Source of the DNA: Symbiodinium natans
Taxonomy: Eukaryota; Sar; Dinophyceae; Suessiales; Symbiodiniaceae
DNA: 64,000 nt
Direction: 5' to 3'
Assembly: GCA_905221605.1 (NCBI GenBank)
Contig: CAJNDS010002723.1
Location: 202,001 to 266,000, forward strand
The notes under the pieces were generated by a model. It was not told the origin of the DNA and did no database searches. It was given only the letters and a program-made list of their open reading frames with translations. Below are positions 1-11,005 of this stretch, one piece after another. How positions within the stretch are numbered: the stretch's first letter is position 1; each line of letters starts with the position of its first letter. The translations under genes were made by a program, and so were the position numbers.

Positions 1-855
1 TGAGGTCTCAACCTGTGGGGAGGGGGAACTTCTGTCCGCGTTATCTGGCTGGTAGCGGGCTCTCAACTGTTTTGCAGTGAAGGTGCGACCAAGATAAGTA
101 GTGACTCCAAAACGACTGGCTCGCTTCACAGCTCGTTTGTAGGAGCGCTTAGCAGCAGGGCTGTGTGACGGTTCTGTTATGGCCGCTCGAGCAGGACTGG
201 AGGTTTGCGAAGATGCGCCGAGCGCCAGGTATGGGTAAACGCAGGTAAGGGTAAGCATACGGAGGAAGCGGGATACGCATGGCTGGGATATCGAACGCTG
301 ATGCTGTCTGGGGTGGTAGTTATTGCGTCCAGGTGCTGCAGGCGTGAGCTCAGGCCCCGACAGTGTGACAGCCGCAACTGAGTCTCGCAGGGCTTTGACA
401 CGCCGAGTTCCTCTCATGAGCTTCCAACGTGCCCAAGCGTGACTACGCGTTAGTTTACCCCATAAAGAATAGACTGCACATGCTGAGAGGGGCTCGAATG
501 TGTTCTCATTGAAGCTCGTGTCCTGTCCCAGCCAGTGTGCAGTGAGGGCTGTATGAGTAAGCTTCGTACCCTGCAGGGACAGAACCAGGTTTAGGGAGTA
601 GTGTTGGGGTTGCAGCAGGAGGGCACTTAGACAAGTGCAGCGCAAGCCGGTTTTCACGTGGGAATGCGGAGAGTGCACCCTTTGCATCTTATTGGTGACA
701 CGTGTGGTCGATGCCGGATTGGTATCGACAGAAGACGAGGCTGCCGTTCCAGGCTCCTCCGGAATGGTGACATCAGAGGATGGTGAGGACGGTGCCTCAG
801 GTGTGCCAGCCCTACCGTTTGGCCAGCTGCTCAGCTTGAGGTAGTGGCTGGGAGG
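1..855 (-). CDS. LINE-type retroelement protein, N-terminal part, cut by the window edge
   Basis: Read on the minus strand, one frame stays open for 285 codons from a stop at 858-856 to base 1, so the gene continues outside the window. Near its visible C-terminal end is a basic segment, KRSYKRAVKRASRFG, followed by TYLGRTF and QLRARYQ. From memory of dinoflagellate LINE ORF2 proteins, a block like KRSYRRAxRRA...YRGR lies just before the AP-endonuclease domain, which would then be just off the edge. Upstream residues include AVYSLWGKL and SHAWARWKLMRG. In-frame ATGs occur, for example at 417, but the true start is unclear, because another frame (812-1171) seems to continue the protein upstream after a frameshift. 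No catalytic residues are visible. Open frame and residue pattern are seen; the family name is recall and inference. Confidence 0.6.
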
Positions 856-1171
856 TCACATCTTCCTGATGAGCAGCGGGCTCAGCCGGAGAGGTAGGCG
901 AGAGATCAGAGGTCCATGTCGCGCCAACAACGGGGCACTGACTCGTGTCTGCCCCCTCAATGTCACTGCTGCTTTGACGGGCAAGGTCTGGCGGTGTAGT
1001 CTCCACTGTGTTCTCGTCCGTGAAGGTGTCAGAGCTGGCGGTGGTCTGCATCGATGGAACGATGGTGTTGGAAGCTTGCAACACAGGCACGACCATCTGC
1101 TGCTGCGTAGCCACCTGCCTTGGTCCTGCGTATCTGGCATCATTCGTGAAGCACCACAATCCCGAAGCCAA
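812..1171 (-). pseudogene. Upstream frame of the same LINE-type protein, frameshifted
   Basis: A 119-residue open stretch, rich in Ser, Thr, Pro, Gln and acidic residues, ends at a stop at 812 and overlaps the open frame below 855. The same frame is open a further 22 codons or so above 1171. A single shift near 812-855 would join the two into one low-complexity leader followed by the basic domain. Its composition is typical of the linker region of retroelement proteins and shows no domain I recognise. It may instead be chance overlap. Confidence 0.3.
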
Positions 1172-1413
1172 GTTTTGAGGATGAGAAGGTTTTAGAGGAA
1201 GGAGCTGAAGTGGTGGAACTACAGTATCCTATGGGAAGAAAGTCTTGCCTGGAAAATTGGTGGATGTTCACTGGAACTTCACGGGAACAGGGTATCCTTG
1301 ACCGGGTACACACCTGTTTTAATGGAGCGATTGAGCTACAAGGATAGGTGCTTCCTTCTCCAATGTAAGTTTCCTCTCCAAGAACCACAAGCTGAAGAAG
1401 GTGAAAAAGGGAA

Positions 1414-1869
1414 GTGTGGTTGAAGGTGACGCTGAAAGAGACCTCACTCGACGACATTACTGAGGAGGCCGACTATGCTGTCTTTGAGGCGCAACAATGG
1501 GCTCTGGGGGAGCATTTGAGTATTGGACGCCTAATTGCTGAACAGGAAAGCTGTGTCTTGGAGGAATTCCATGAATCGGCCAATGAGTCGAATGAAGAGA
1601 CAGGATCAGAGACTAGAAACTGGCTGGTTAATGCAAAAAAAGTTGAGGAACAGCTGATGAGGTTTTTGGTCAAAGCAGCTCAAGTTCAGCAGATTGCGCA
1701 GGAAAACAGGGCGCTTGAAGCGGCAGAGGAGGGCGAGTTTCTGGAGACAAAAACGATTCCAACTCAAGAGGCGATGCAAGAGCTTGAAAAGTGGAGGGAA
1801 CCGTTGTCTGATGAGGTAGTTGGAGGTGGTGGAACCAACAACTCAAGAAAAGCTTCACAAACTGGCTGA
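1414..1869 (+). pseudogene. Copia polyprotein, segment before the reverse transcriptase
   Basis: This frame gives a charged helical segment ending in EALQELEKWRE-like sequence (seen as AMQELEKWREPLSDEV). That resembles the region in which copia polyproteins begin the reverse-transcriptase domain with a Lys/Trp/Glu-rich helix. The reading then moves to the frame starting near 1820, which carries VFTRKQGTGRRRARICACGN, matching the KAGxGRRKARxVxCGN block of dinoflagellate copia elements. The region upstream of 1414 is closed in this frame. Confidence 0.6.
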
Positions 1870-2986
1870 AGAACCCAATGCACCGGTGATTGAGTACGTG
1901 CCCAGTCTGGCGGTGTTTACCCGGAAGCAAGGGACTGGAAGGCGACGCGCTCGTATCTGTGCGTGTGGTAATTTTATTTCGTCAACAGCGGCCACGGAGT
2001 AGTCCCTTAGTCGTCACTCGCTGCACGCTCCTGGTTTAGATTCAACTACATTTAAGTGTCAAGTGAGGCACGCGGCATATATGGAGTGGATCATCGCTGG
2101 GTTGGACATTTCCAAAGCTTTTCTGACGGCGCCGATGAATAGGGCGCAGAGAGAAGGGCGTCTGGTGGTGGTGTAGCCCCCAAGGGCAGCGGTTAAGTTG
2201 GGTCTTTGCACAAAGGAGGAGCGGTGGATTGCGAGGAAGGCCTTGTATGGTCTGGCCGAAAGTCCTGCAGCATCATGGGTGGAGTGGCGAGATCAGCGTC
2301 TCCAAGGCATGTCTTGGGTGTCAAGAGATGGACGAACAATGAGTTTTCAGAGGTCCAATGCAGACCCAAGTCTGTTTCTTATCATGACGCAAGAGAAGCT
2401 GGAAGATGCAAGTGAGTTGGTAGGGACAACGGGTCTTTACGTGGATGATTTTTTGATGGCCGGGAATATGACAGTGCTCCGGGAAGCCTTGGAACAGATC
2501 AGGAAGGAGTGGAAAACTTCGGAACCTGAGTTCTGTGGTCCAGGTTGTGGAGATGGATTCCTGAAGTTTTTGGGTGTCCAGATTTGGTATAGAAACGGCA
2601 GCTTTTTTCTCAACCAAGAGGACTTTGTGAGAGATTTGCTGAACCGACGCGGGTACCAGATAGATGAGACTGGAAAAGGCAGCAATCTGCCTATGGTGAA
2701 AGAAGCCCCAGGTGAAGAGGAGGAAGTGGATATCCCTTCTCCAAGAGCGGCTCAAGGTGCCGTAGGGGAGTTCCTCTGGGTGGCAATCAAAACTCGACCT
2801 GACTTAGCATTTTGTACAAGCCAACTGTCTTTGTGGACATCTCGAAGGCCACGGTTTGGTCTTTCGGTATCTTGCTGCAACTCCAACGTTAGGTTTGACG
2901 TTTGGAAAAATCGCGACAGGTATAAAAGAACAGACCGAACTGTTGCGGTTTGGAAGGGGCATCAAGGTGGTAGAGTCCGACGCTGA
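1820..2986 (+). pseudogene. Copia reverse transcriptase (RVT_2), with two in-frame stops and a frameshift
   Basis: In frame 2 the domain shows the FTRKQGTGRRRAR block, GLDISKAFLTAPM (the first catalytic Asp region), WIARKALYGLAESPAASW, and YVDDFLMAG near 2438-2464, which carries the two catalytic aspartates. The thumb side continues with FLGVQIW and GEFLWVAIKTRPDLAF. Stops at 2000-2002 and 2174-2176 interrupt it. The end after about 2850 is out of frame and the protein resumes in frame 3 as VFRYLAATPTLGLTFG. Enzyme activity is excluded for this copy. Confidence 0.9.
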
Positions 2987-3202
2987 TGCTAGCTTCGCAG
3001 CTGGAGAAAACGAAAAAAGTCACTCTGGCGCCGTGGTGGTATGGGGTGATTGTCCGGTGATGTGGGCAACGCAAAGACAATCAACGGTGGCTTTAAGTAC
3101 TGCCGAAGCTGAGTTACACGCATCAATTGAGGGTGCAACAATGATACAATCTTGCGGTGAAGAAGCACTGCAAAAGGTGTTGTATACAGATTCTGTGTCG
3201 AC
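2856..3202 (+). pseudogene. Copia RNase H domain
   Basis: Frame 3 carries FRYLAATPTLGLTFG, then VVESDADASFA (first RNase H Asp), SGAVVVWGDCPVMWATQRQ, and LSTAEAELHASIEGA (catalytic Glu). LYTDSVSTC follows (next Asp). The order and spacing are those of the copia RNase H. The reading then shifts to frame 2 near 3200, continuing as AGSWRTRHLRIRAAGVRSLV and IADLFTK, the conserved end of the domain. Confidence 0.88.
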
Positions 3203-3898
3203 GTGTTCGATTTTATTCAGTACCCTGCTGGCAGCTGGAGGACCCGACATCTACGAATCCGAGCAGCTGGTGTTAGGTCTCTGGTGGACCGTGGATATAT
3301 GGTAATTGCACGTCTCCGTGGTGAGTACATGATTGCTGACCTGTTCACAAAGCTGATGAGCGGACAGGTTTACGCAAAGCAAAAGGCGCTTTGGGGTCTC
3401 CAGATGTTGGTTCGAGGGACTGACCTGAAGAAGGCCACTCTTGCTGTGGCGGCCATGATGGTGGCCGCATCTCTTCAAGGGGTGGCACCAGTTCAGGGTG
3501 GAGAAGAAGCGTTAAAAGCTGGGTTGTTTTGCTCAGAAGAAGGAGTGTGCAGAGCATCCAACACATCTACGGTTATGGTTCTGGCTCAAGGTATTGAAAC
3601 GGTCATCAACAATGTGGATATCGTTGCGTATCTGGTGGCAATAATCTCGCTCTGGGAACTGGCCAGGTATATTTTTGGGCGGCTGTATAAATGGCTGGGG
3701 AGTAGGCAGGTGGCGGTTATTCCCACGAGCGCCACTCTGTATACAACGGCGGGTGGGAATTGTATGCACGCGAGCAGTGACTGTGATGTTCTGCGTTATT
3801 CACAGCCCAGGGCCAGAACGCTTTGCAAGCGCTGCGTCAAAAAAGGCTGGGTGGTGGACGCTGAATCCCTTGGTGAAGAACAGTTTACTGGAACGTAG
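3203..3898 (+). pseudogene. Copia RNase H tail plus C-terminal extension with membrane segment and Cys/His motif
   Basis: The first ~60 residues finish the RNase H domain (SWRTRHLRIRAA, then MIADLFTKLMSGQ). About 170 more residues follow in the same frame. They hold a first apolar stretch (LAVAAMMVAASLQG), a second segment near 3600-3690 (IVAYLVAIISLWELARYIFG), and then a Cys/His cluster near 3753-3837 of the form C-x-H-x4-C-x13-C-x2-C. From memory, dinoflagellate copia elements often end in a YxTxxGxxxH...C-type putative zinc-binding module like this. The frame ends at 3898. Confidence 0.75.
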
Positions 3899-3904
3899 AC
3901 TTTA

Positions 3905-4305
3905 TCCGTGTGAGGTGAAAAGATCCTCAACGGTAAAACGAATTCGGCCAATGTGCTGAAGGTTCGTCCTGGATGACGTAAAACCAAGGTATGCATGCCC
4001 AAAACAAGGATGTGATGTTCTTGAGACATCCAAGTAGCAGAGGGCGACTGTCAAGAAGGACAGTTTTTGGCCCGCTATCTGCACCTCCAAGGGTGTCCCA
4101 GCAATGTCTGGGACAGGGGGAGTGCGGAGCTGCAGTTTGTATAAAAAGGTAATATTGAAAGGGTTGCAAAACCCGTTATCTATTTGGCTCAAGCCATGAC
4201 CAAAGCGGTCGAAGGTTTCGTAAAAAGTGTGCCCCCAGGGGTAAATTCAGGGCTTCGGTTGGGGTTGACTGTTCGGTTCCTTGTCCCCCTTCGGTTGCCC
4301 CCCGT
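3905..4305. other. No supportable gene
   Basis: The sequence between the copia end and the first telomere-type block shows no protein similarity I recognise. It could hold the 3' part of the element (an LTR), but no second copy is in view to test that. Confidence 0.5.
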
Positions 4306-4307
4306 AT

Positions 4308-4527
4308 AGGGTTTAGGGTTTAGGGTTTAGGGTTTAGAGTTTAGGGTTCAGGGTTTAGGGTTTAGGGTTTAGGGCCTAGGGTTTAGGGTTTAGGGCCTAG
4401 GGTTTAGGGTTTAGGGTTTAGGGTTTAGGGTTTAGGGTTTCAGGTTTAGGGTTAGGGTTTAGGGTTTAGGGTTTAGGGTTTAGGGTTTAGGGTTTTAGAG
4501 TTTTTGGGTTTAGGGTTTAGGGTTTAA
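4308..4527 (+). repeat. Interstitial telomere-type array (TTTAGGG)n
   Basis: About 220 bp of TTTAGGG units with a few variants (GCCTAGGG, TTCAGGG, TTTTAGAG). It lies between two retroelements and is the only such block in the first 23 kb. Confidence 0.95.
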
Positions 4528-4532
4528 GGACT

Positions 4533-4586
4533 AGTACTAGTAGTAATAGTAGTAGTGGTAGTAGTAGTAGTAGTAGTAGTAGTAAG
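4533..4586. repeat. TAG/GTA trinucleotide microsatellite
   Basis: A short imperfect run of TAG units immediately follows the telomere-type array. The same trinucleotide forms the long array at 61 kb. Confidence 0.85.
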
Positions 4587-5279
4587 AGCAGCAATAGAGT
4601 ACTAGTACTAAAGCGACCCTGAGGCCTTCAGTTGAGGACCATGCAAAAAGTGCCAAAGGCAACTTTTGACTGACTTATTGTTGGAACGTTGCCTTCCAGA
4701 GGGCCACCATATCTCATGACATATCATTGTGATGCCATGATTTGAGCTTTGGGTCCGTCCTTTCTGAAGTGCTGTGTAAGGGGCTCTTCTTTTTGTCTTT
4801 CGGGGCTTGGGTCAGCGGTCAAGCCGAGGGCCACTTTACCGAAATACTGCGCATCCCTTCGTCTGAGGGCGCAGGGCGGCACAGAGGAATGCTGTATACG
4901 CGCAGAATACACACTGAGCGCGGAGCAGGGCGGCGTGGGGATTAACACGTGCAAATAGAGGGGGCGCCGCGACTGAGGCGCGTGCGCTCCCCTCAAAACT
5001 GGCCAAGGGCAGGAAGCTTGGTTGCTACGCTCGCTCAGGCCAGGAGGCGCAGATGAGCCAAGTGCAGAGGCCGCTCAGGGGTCCACCAAGTGGCCGGCAT
5101 CTCCAGCCGACTCACTCGCCCACCGCAGGACGGAGCGGGCATTCTCGCGCTGCAGCGCGATGGCCAGGGCTTGATACAGGCGATCCGTCTCGACGGAAGC
5201 CGTTTCCCCTGTCTTGGCTGCGAGCGCAGTACCCAGAGCCCACAGCCCTCCACAACCAAGGGAATGAAGGCAATGTTTC

Positions 5280-6361
5280 TTGTCGGTTGACTTCACCAAT
5301 GCCTTCAACACCGCGGACAGGTTCTCCTTGCTACGTGAAGTGCGGCGCAGATTCCCAGGCCTGCCCTGGGCTGAATGGTGCTACGGCCAGCATTCACGCC
5401 TCCTGGCAGGAGGTGCGGTTCTGAGCTCCGAAGCTGGGGGCCAGCAAGGGGACCCCCTCGGCCCCTTGCTCTTCGCCCTTGTGCTGCAACCCAGCAACCA
5501 GACCTCACCTTTGCCTTCCTTGATGATGTATATCTGGCGGGAGGGCCTACGACGCTTGACAGCTGCCGCCCGCCAGATTGGCCTCACCTTGAACCGGCCA
5601 AGTGTGTGCTTTCAGGCTGCAGCATCGACAGTGTCTTTGACAGACGCCTCTTTTCCGACGGTATCGTCTTCAACGGCTCCGGCGCCTTCTCACTCCTGGG
5701 GGCGCCAGTCGGGAATGGCACCTTCAGCGATGCCTTCACCACCACCAAACGAGTTGAGGCTGCTGTCCCTCTCCTGCAGGCCATTGCAGAACTTGGCGAC
5801 CCTCAAACTGGACTTCTCCTCCTCCGAGAACGCGCCTCCTTCTGCAAGGTGGTCTTCGCCTGCCGGGCGACGCCGCCGCTGAACGCCAACGCCCTTGACT
5901 GCTTGGACAGGTACGGCTATGCTTGGAGGGGTTGCGCACGGTCCTGCCTACATTGCCTCCGTTGTTGCCACAGCGACGCTTTGCCAGTTGTTGGACCCCC
6001 ACTGGGCGAGGCCCTCACGACCTACAACCAGAGTGTCCAAGCGAGTGACCGTGTTCCGGACCCAGTGCCGCTGTCTCTTAGGCAGCAGACGCAACCACCG
6101 GCCTTCCGAGCACTTGAACTCCTGCAGGGAGCAGGGGCTTGGCTCCATGCTCCTCCTGCGCAAGCTCCAGTCCTCTTCCGGCTCATGGTGCGCCTGCGGC
6201 TGCGTCTGCAGGCCAGCCATGCAAGGGGACGTGGCGTGCCCATTGGGCGATGGGGTAGCGGACAGCTGGGGCGACCCTGTCCCTGCACCAAACGCCACAA
6301 CCGACTGCGATCCATCCCAGACTGCAGGACTCAGTGTCCTGGCAGACTGCGGCTGTGTTGA
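5280..6361 (+). pseudogene. LINE (non-LTR) reverse transcriptase, decayed
   Basis: Pieces of a non-LTR reverse transcriptase appear in the right order but in changing frames. VDFTNAFNTADR, FPGLPWAEWCYGQHSRLL and GGQQGDPLGPLLFALVLQ lie in one frame (5283-5490). LTFAFLDDVYLAGG (catalytic FxDD) follows in another near 5500, after a small deletion. Then come PAKCVLSG, FSLLGAPVGNGTF, DPQTGLLLLRERASFCKVV and RATPPLNA. Remnants of the usual C-terminal zinc-finger region follow near 6190-6320 (LFRLMVRLRLRLQ, GVADSWGD, TKRHNRLRS), again split between frames. The pattern matches the abundant dinoflagellate LINE I know. The 5' endonuclease part is not recognisable upstream. Confidence 0.88.
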
Positions 6362-6425
6362 GGTGGCTGCGCTTGCGCGCTTCATAGTCCTCGTCCCGCC
6401 CTTGCTGAAGCTGCAGCCGGCGAGG

Positions 6426-6957
6426 TCAAAAGGCTGCCGGACCATGGGCTCCCCAGCCAGGTACCCACACATCCGCTGGCCTGCGCCCGTTGCCACCAGC
6501 TGCTCCTCCGCTGCCCGATGCTGGGCAGAAGACGGGCAGTGGGAAGGGGGCGTTGGCCAGGGCGTTCTTGCGGCAGCGCACCACGTCCACGCCCTGGCAC
6601 ACCTTCTCGATTTTGCACTTCGCCAGCCCGCATACGAGCGGGGGCAGCCGCGGGGAGCAGGCGCGGCACAACCGGCTCTCCAGGCTCGTGGCGAGCACTT
6701 CAGGAACGTCTTGGCGCGGTGCCAGGCACAGGGCCTGCACCCGAAGAAGGACTGGTGCACCGGCACCACGTGGTCCGCCTCGCAGCTGCCCACGTCGATG
6801 GGCGCGGCGCAGAGCGCGCAAGGAGCAGGCGCGGTCGCGCGCCTTCAGGAGCGCGCCGAAGACCTCGCTGGCCGCCCCGGCGAGCGCTGCCATCCACAGC
6901 TCCGCCATCGTCAGGCGGTACTGGGCAGTCTACCCAAGCACCGTCGAGAGGGGGTGA
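6426..6957 (-). pseudogene. HNH-nuclease-like fragment of a mobile element
   Basis: On the minus strand, MAELWMAALAGAASEVFGA and KARDRAC are followed, after a one-base shift near 6810, by CALCAAPIDVGSCEADHVVP. That is a C-x2-C pair, then an E-x-DH core like the start of HNH/treble-clef nucleases. Further on are DVVRCRKNALANAPFPLPVF and NGRRPADVWVPGWG-type sequence. I recall related strings in dinoflagellate repetitive genes, possibly with family-B DNA polymerase domains, but cannot check this. Several frames are needed to read it. The plus-strand LINE remnant ends in the adjoining bases, so this is a tail-to-tail junction of two dead elements. Confidence 0.45.
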
Positions 6958-7289
6958 GCGCTCTCGCTCCACCACAGCGTGTCCGCCCTCACCCAGCCCA
7001 GGGTGCAGTGCCTCCCCATGCGCAGAGGAGGTTGTAGTCTCCCGCGGGCAAGGGCGCTCCAGACAGGCTGCCCCACAGAAAGGCAGGCCGGTGGCGAGGC
7101 AAGCCCACGCAAGCAGTGCACCGGCGGACGGCGCCATGGCTCAAGGGAGCCTTGGGTCTGAAATCTCAGCTCGCCACCGTTGCTTGGGGGCAGGACACCC
7201 CGCGCGCTAACACCCTCAGGGCTCTCTCTCTTCTCACTCTCTTCTTCCATCTTCTCTCTTCTTGTTCTTTCATTCTTTTCCTCTTTGAA

Positions 7290-7640
7290 CATTTCATTCC
7301 TTCATTCCTTCATTCCGTCATTCCGTCATTCCGTCATTCCTTCATTCCTTCATTCCTTCATTCCTTCATTCCTTCATTCCTTCATTCCTTCATTCCTTCA
7401 TTCCTTCATTCCTTCATTCCTTCATTCCTTCATTCCTTCATTCCTTCATTCCTTCATTCCTTCATTCCTTCATTCCTTCATTCCTTCATTCCTTCATTCC
7501 TTCATTCCTTCATTCCTTCATTCCTTCATTCCTTCATTCCTTCATTCCTTCATTCCTTCATTCCTTCATTCCTTCATTCCTTCATTCCTTCATTCCTTCA
7601 TTCCTTCGTTCCTTCATTCCTGCATTCCTTCATTCTTCCA
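7290..7640. repeat. 8-bp tandem repeat (CATTCCTT)n
   Basis: About 40 copies of an octamer, with a few CATTCCGT variants at the start and decay at the end. Because 24 is a multiple of 8, every frame is open and repeats an 8-residue peptide (for example FIPSFLHS), so the long frames here are not genes. Confidence 0.95.
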
Positions 7641-7949
7641 TTCTTCCACTATTTCATTCATTCTTTGTTTTTCTTTACTTCTCCTTCTTTCTTTCGCTGT
7701 TGGTGGCACTATTTCTCCATTTCTGTCTTTTGAGCTTCCTGCAGGCCTCTACCTGCACTCGGTCTTCTGCAACTTTCCTCTATCAGCGACTCTGTCCGGG
7801 GCTTTGAGCCTACTGAACGGTCGGCATGTTCTTCACTCACATGCACACTGTTGTGTACCCGACTGACCGGAAATGTGGGGTTGTTAGATTTTAAACTCAG
7901 CTCTTCTCCTCGCCCGGAACTCTTCTCTTCGCCCGGTCTACTCCTCGCT

Positions 7950-8215
7950 CATCCCTGGAGTGCCCAACCCCAAAGTGTCCTGGAGTGCCCAACTCTAGAG
8001 TGCAGCGCCCAACCCCAGAGTGTCCCCCGGAGTGCCCAGCCCCAGGGTCTCCCACCCCAGAGTCTCCCTGGAGTGCCCGCCACCAGAGGCCCAACCCAGA
8101 GTCTCCCTAGAGTGCCCAACCCCAGAGTGTCTCCGGAGTGCCCGCCCAACCCCAGAGTCTCCCTCGAGTGCCCAGCCCCAAAATGTTGCTGGAGTGCCCA
8201 AAGCCAAAGTATCTC
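7950..8215. repeat. Imperfect ~28-32 bp minisatellite
   Basis: Repeated units of the form CCCAACCCCAGAGTCTCCCTGGAGTGCC, shown here in parts (CCCAACCCCAGAGT, then CTCCCTGGAGTGCC), recur about nine times with indels. Confidence 0.85.
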
Positions 8216-9710
8216 CAGCAAGAGAGTGCGGGGATGTTCGAAGTAAAATAGTTTCTTTCTTTGGGGCATGGGGCAAGCCCCGCGCCAAGGCGCGCCCCGT
8301 TCCCGCTCCACTCCACTCCGACTCTTTACACCCGTTTTGCAGCCGATCTTCGGCTGCCACCACACTTGTCCGCCTGCAGGACCTATATTATCGGTCGAGA
8401 AGGGACCCGTCACAAAACCCCGCAACGCCTATAGCCCCGCATCACTCCCACGAATCCCAATTTCAACCTTCCCATGTCCTCTCTCTCCCTCGGTAGTCCC
8501 TCACTCTCGCTCCCGCGCACAACAGAGTCTTGAGCAGAGTCCTGCGAGAACACGTGCAGGACGTCAGCATCACATTGAGGGCAAGTGTTCACCTAGGTTG
8601 ATCCAGGGTGGATCGACACACAGCAGGGAGGATCGTGGTGACAGCCACAGCTTTTCCTTACACTGGCTGCTTCAAGAGGCTGTGCCGCAAAGTGCAGACA
8701 GGATCAAAGACATGCTGACTGCTTACAGCTGCGGATGTGCACCACCATGTCACTATGGGATCACTGCGGCACGCTTGATCTCTGCAGGGTACAGTCACAC
8801 AGCTGAGCGGAGTAGTGTCACAAAGAGCACATCAGAGTGTATCTTTCTTCCGCGACGCAGGAACAGTTCGGGCTGATGGCAGCGGGCCGCACCAGTGCGA
8901 AGAGGTCTCCTGCGAAGGCCCATCGTCAGAGCGTGATGCTGTTTGACGGATGTCAACAGCAAAACAATTGTCAAGTTGACCCAAACTCAGCGCAGGACGA
9001 TGCTATGTTTTTCACGGGGCTTGCAGGGCTGAGGCAAGCCGAAACTAGACTTCCAGAGTCCAGAGACTTCCAGGCACTGTGGCCAAGTCAATGGCACCCA
9101 CAAGCAGCACTGCCGCGAAAACTAAACATCTTCGATCTTCTGCATGACACTGTATGATCTACAACATCCACTCAGGCGAATTTCCCATGGGGTGCCAGAC
9201 TGAAATCAGATTGCAGGACTTGCATGCTGCTGGCGCAGGGCCTGTTCAAACATACAACGGGTACTCGTTCGAAAACACCGCTTTTTTACATCTGTTTGCT
9301 GTAAATTGCGGGTCCGCGAGATGTGGTCACGACGCCAAAAAGGCCAAAAAATTCTGAGCTTTCACTGTCGCGCAATGAATCGAAAGCCTGACGGCTTCTT
9401 CCAAACGATGGAACCAGCCCGTCCCCAGCGAGTTGCTATACGAGCATTCTTAATATATATTCTTATCTGTCTTCGACGGGTTGGGATGATTCCAAGCGTC
9501 CAAACGAAACATCCAAAGAGTTGTGGGTTGCGATCCCCCCAGGCACAAAATTCGCCCAGGGCTGGGACCACAAAAGGCGCGAGAAGTGCGTGTAGCACAG
9601 TCTGCGCAAGGACACATTGTGACATGTCTAACTCATTTCTAACTCATGTCTGAGCAAGGCTTGGAACAGAGATGTTCTCTCAAGGGCCAAGCCGCCCTGA
9701 ACTTGTGTCA

Positions 9711-9753
9711 ATTTGAGTTCTCAATTAGAGTTCTCAATTCGAGTTCTCAATTA
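9711..9753. repeat. Short tandem repeat of GAGTTCTCAATT
   Basis: Three near-identical 14-15 bp copies of GAGTTCTCAATT plus 2-3 variable bases. Confidence 0.8.
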
Positions 9754-9849
9754 GGCTTTCTCGGCTCGGCAAACGCCCACGTTCTTTGCTGAGTACTTAG
9801 CTCAATTTGAATGCTACACCAAGTAACGGAACGGAGTCACATCAGGGCG

Positions 9850-10160
9850 CACACGCGCGCACAACACACACACACACACACACTCTCAGACAGGTTCGCA
9901 CCCTCTTTCGAAGGAGTCGTCAGATTTGGGATTCAGGGGATCATTGTGTCACAGCACTGTCTTTCTTTTGAAGGTACAGCAGGTTGATCAGACCTGGCTT
10001 CCACCATCACGCATAGCTTCATTGGCAATGCATTTGCGCCCCTGCAATTTCTTATCCTGGGCAAACAGGTATGTACACACACGTCCACACATGCAACACA
10101 TCCACACATGCAACACATCCAACACATCCAACACATCCAACACATGCACACACAGGCACA
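9850..10160. repeat. CA dinucleotide run and CAACACATC/CACACATG repeats
   Basis: A CA run near 9865-9885 and, from about 10075, overlapping ACACATGCAACACATCC-type repeats that resolve into CAACACATC units. Cys-rich frames on the minus strand here are an artefact of this repeat. Confidence 0.8.
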
Positions 10161-11005
10161 GGCACGCGTACACGACACGCAGTCTCTGTCTGTGTGTGAG
10201 TGTGTGGGCGTGCAGCTTCTGGGAAATTACTCTGGGCGCTCCCACTCCGTCGCAACTCACACTGAGCTTCTCAGACTTTGTTCTGCTCCCAATGCTCGCA
10301 AAGCGTCAGCTCTCAGTGTCACACTCTGTCATCTCTATCTCAACTCGACCTCAACCCCTGTGCAAAGGCTCTGCTAGCGGATGCTGTAGTGGCTAGGGTG
10401 ACAAGATCACGTTAGCGCTAGCATGGTTCTTTAAAGGCTTTAACACACCCCTTTGAGAACTCGGCATCATCGATATGCTGTGCTTTCTGGTCCTGCCTGT
10501 GACTACAGCTCCCGAGACGGCACGGAGCACAATATAGTCTACGATAGTCTACGATTGCCAATGAACAGTGAGCCCATCTCTTCCATCTCTTTACGACCTC
10601 TTTGGTCTTTGGGCACTAAAGGGACCGTGTCCACATCTCGGGTCCGCTCCAGCTTCTGGCTTCTCTGGGGTCTCGATTAGCACGTTCTGTGTCCAAACCC
10701 TGAGTTAGTGACTTGGGCTGTCAGTGCACTTGTGCAGGCTTAATTACGCCTTATACAAGTAGACAGGTAGTGTGCAAGTATCGTGTCCAATCCCGCACCA
10801 CAGTGCCGTCTCTTGGGGCTTGGGTTCTGCGCCCGGTTGCTAAAGCAATTCATCGAAAGAGTTGCGTGACAAGACGGTACGGTCCAAGGAGGAAAGGGAT
10901 GCTCGCGAGATCAACCAGGCTCGTAGCTTCAGAGCCTTTCATCGCATCTACCTTCAAAGCTGCAAGATCTTCGGGGGCGATGCAGGCACTCTGTTGCAAA
11001 GCTGC

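Larger units (their letters stand above)
1400..3900 (+). mobile_element. Degenerate Ty1/copia-type retrotransposon (RT, RNase H and C-terminal region)
   Basis: Successive pieces of a copia polyprotein follow one another in the correct order but in changing frames: a pre-RT segment, reverse transcriptase, RNase H, and a C-terminal extension. At least three frameshifts (near 1820-1860, 2850 and 3200) and two in-frame stops (2000-2002 and 2174-2176) show it is dead. I found no gag, protease or integrase upstream, where a minus-strand LINE-type frame begins by about 1200, and I could not see LTRs. It is therefore a 5'-truncated or composite copy. Confidence 0.9.

Noticed and set aside
5948-6793. 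281-codon minus ORF opposite the LINE reverse transcriptase
   Set aside because: Its lower half is an antisense shadow of LINE sequence. Only the part above about 6700 carries HNH-like residues, reported separately.
7116-7866. Two 200+ codon Ser/His/Phe/Pro-rich ORFs
   Set aside because: Produced by the CATTCCTT octamer array.
9933-10260. Cys-rich minus ORFs resembling metallothionein
   Set aside because: The Cys repeats come from CAACACATC/CACACATG tandem repeats.
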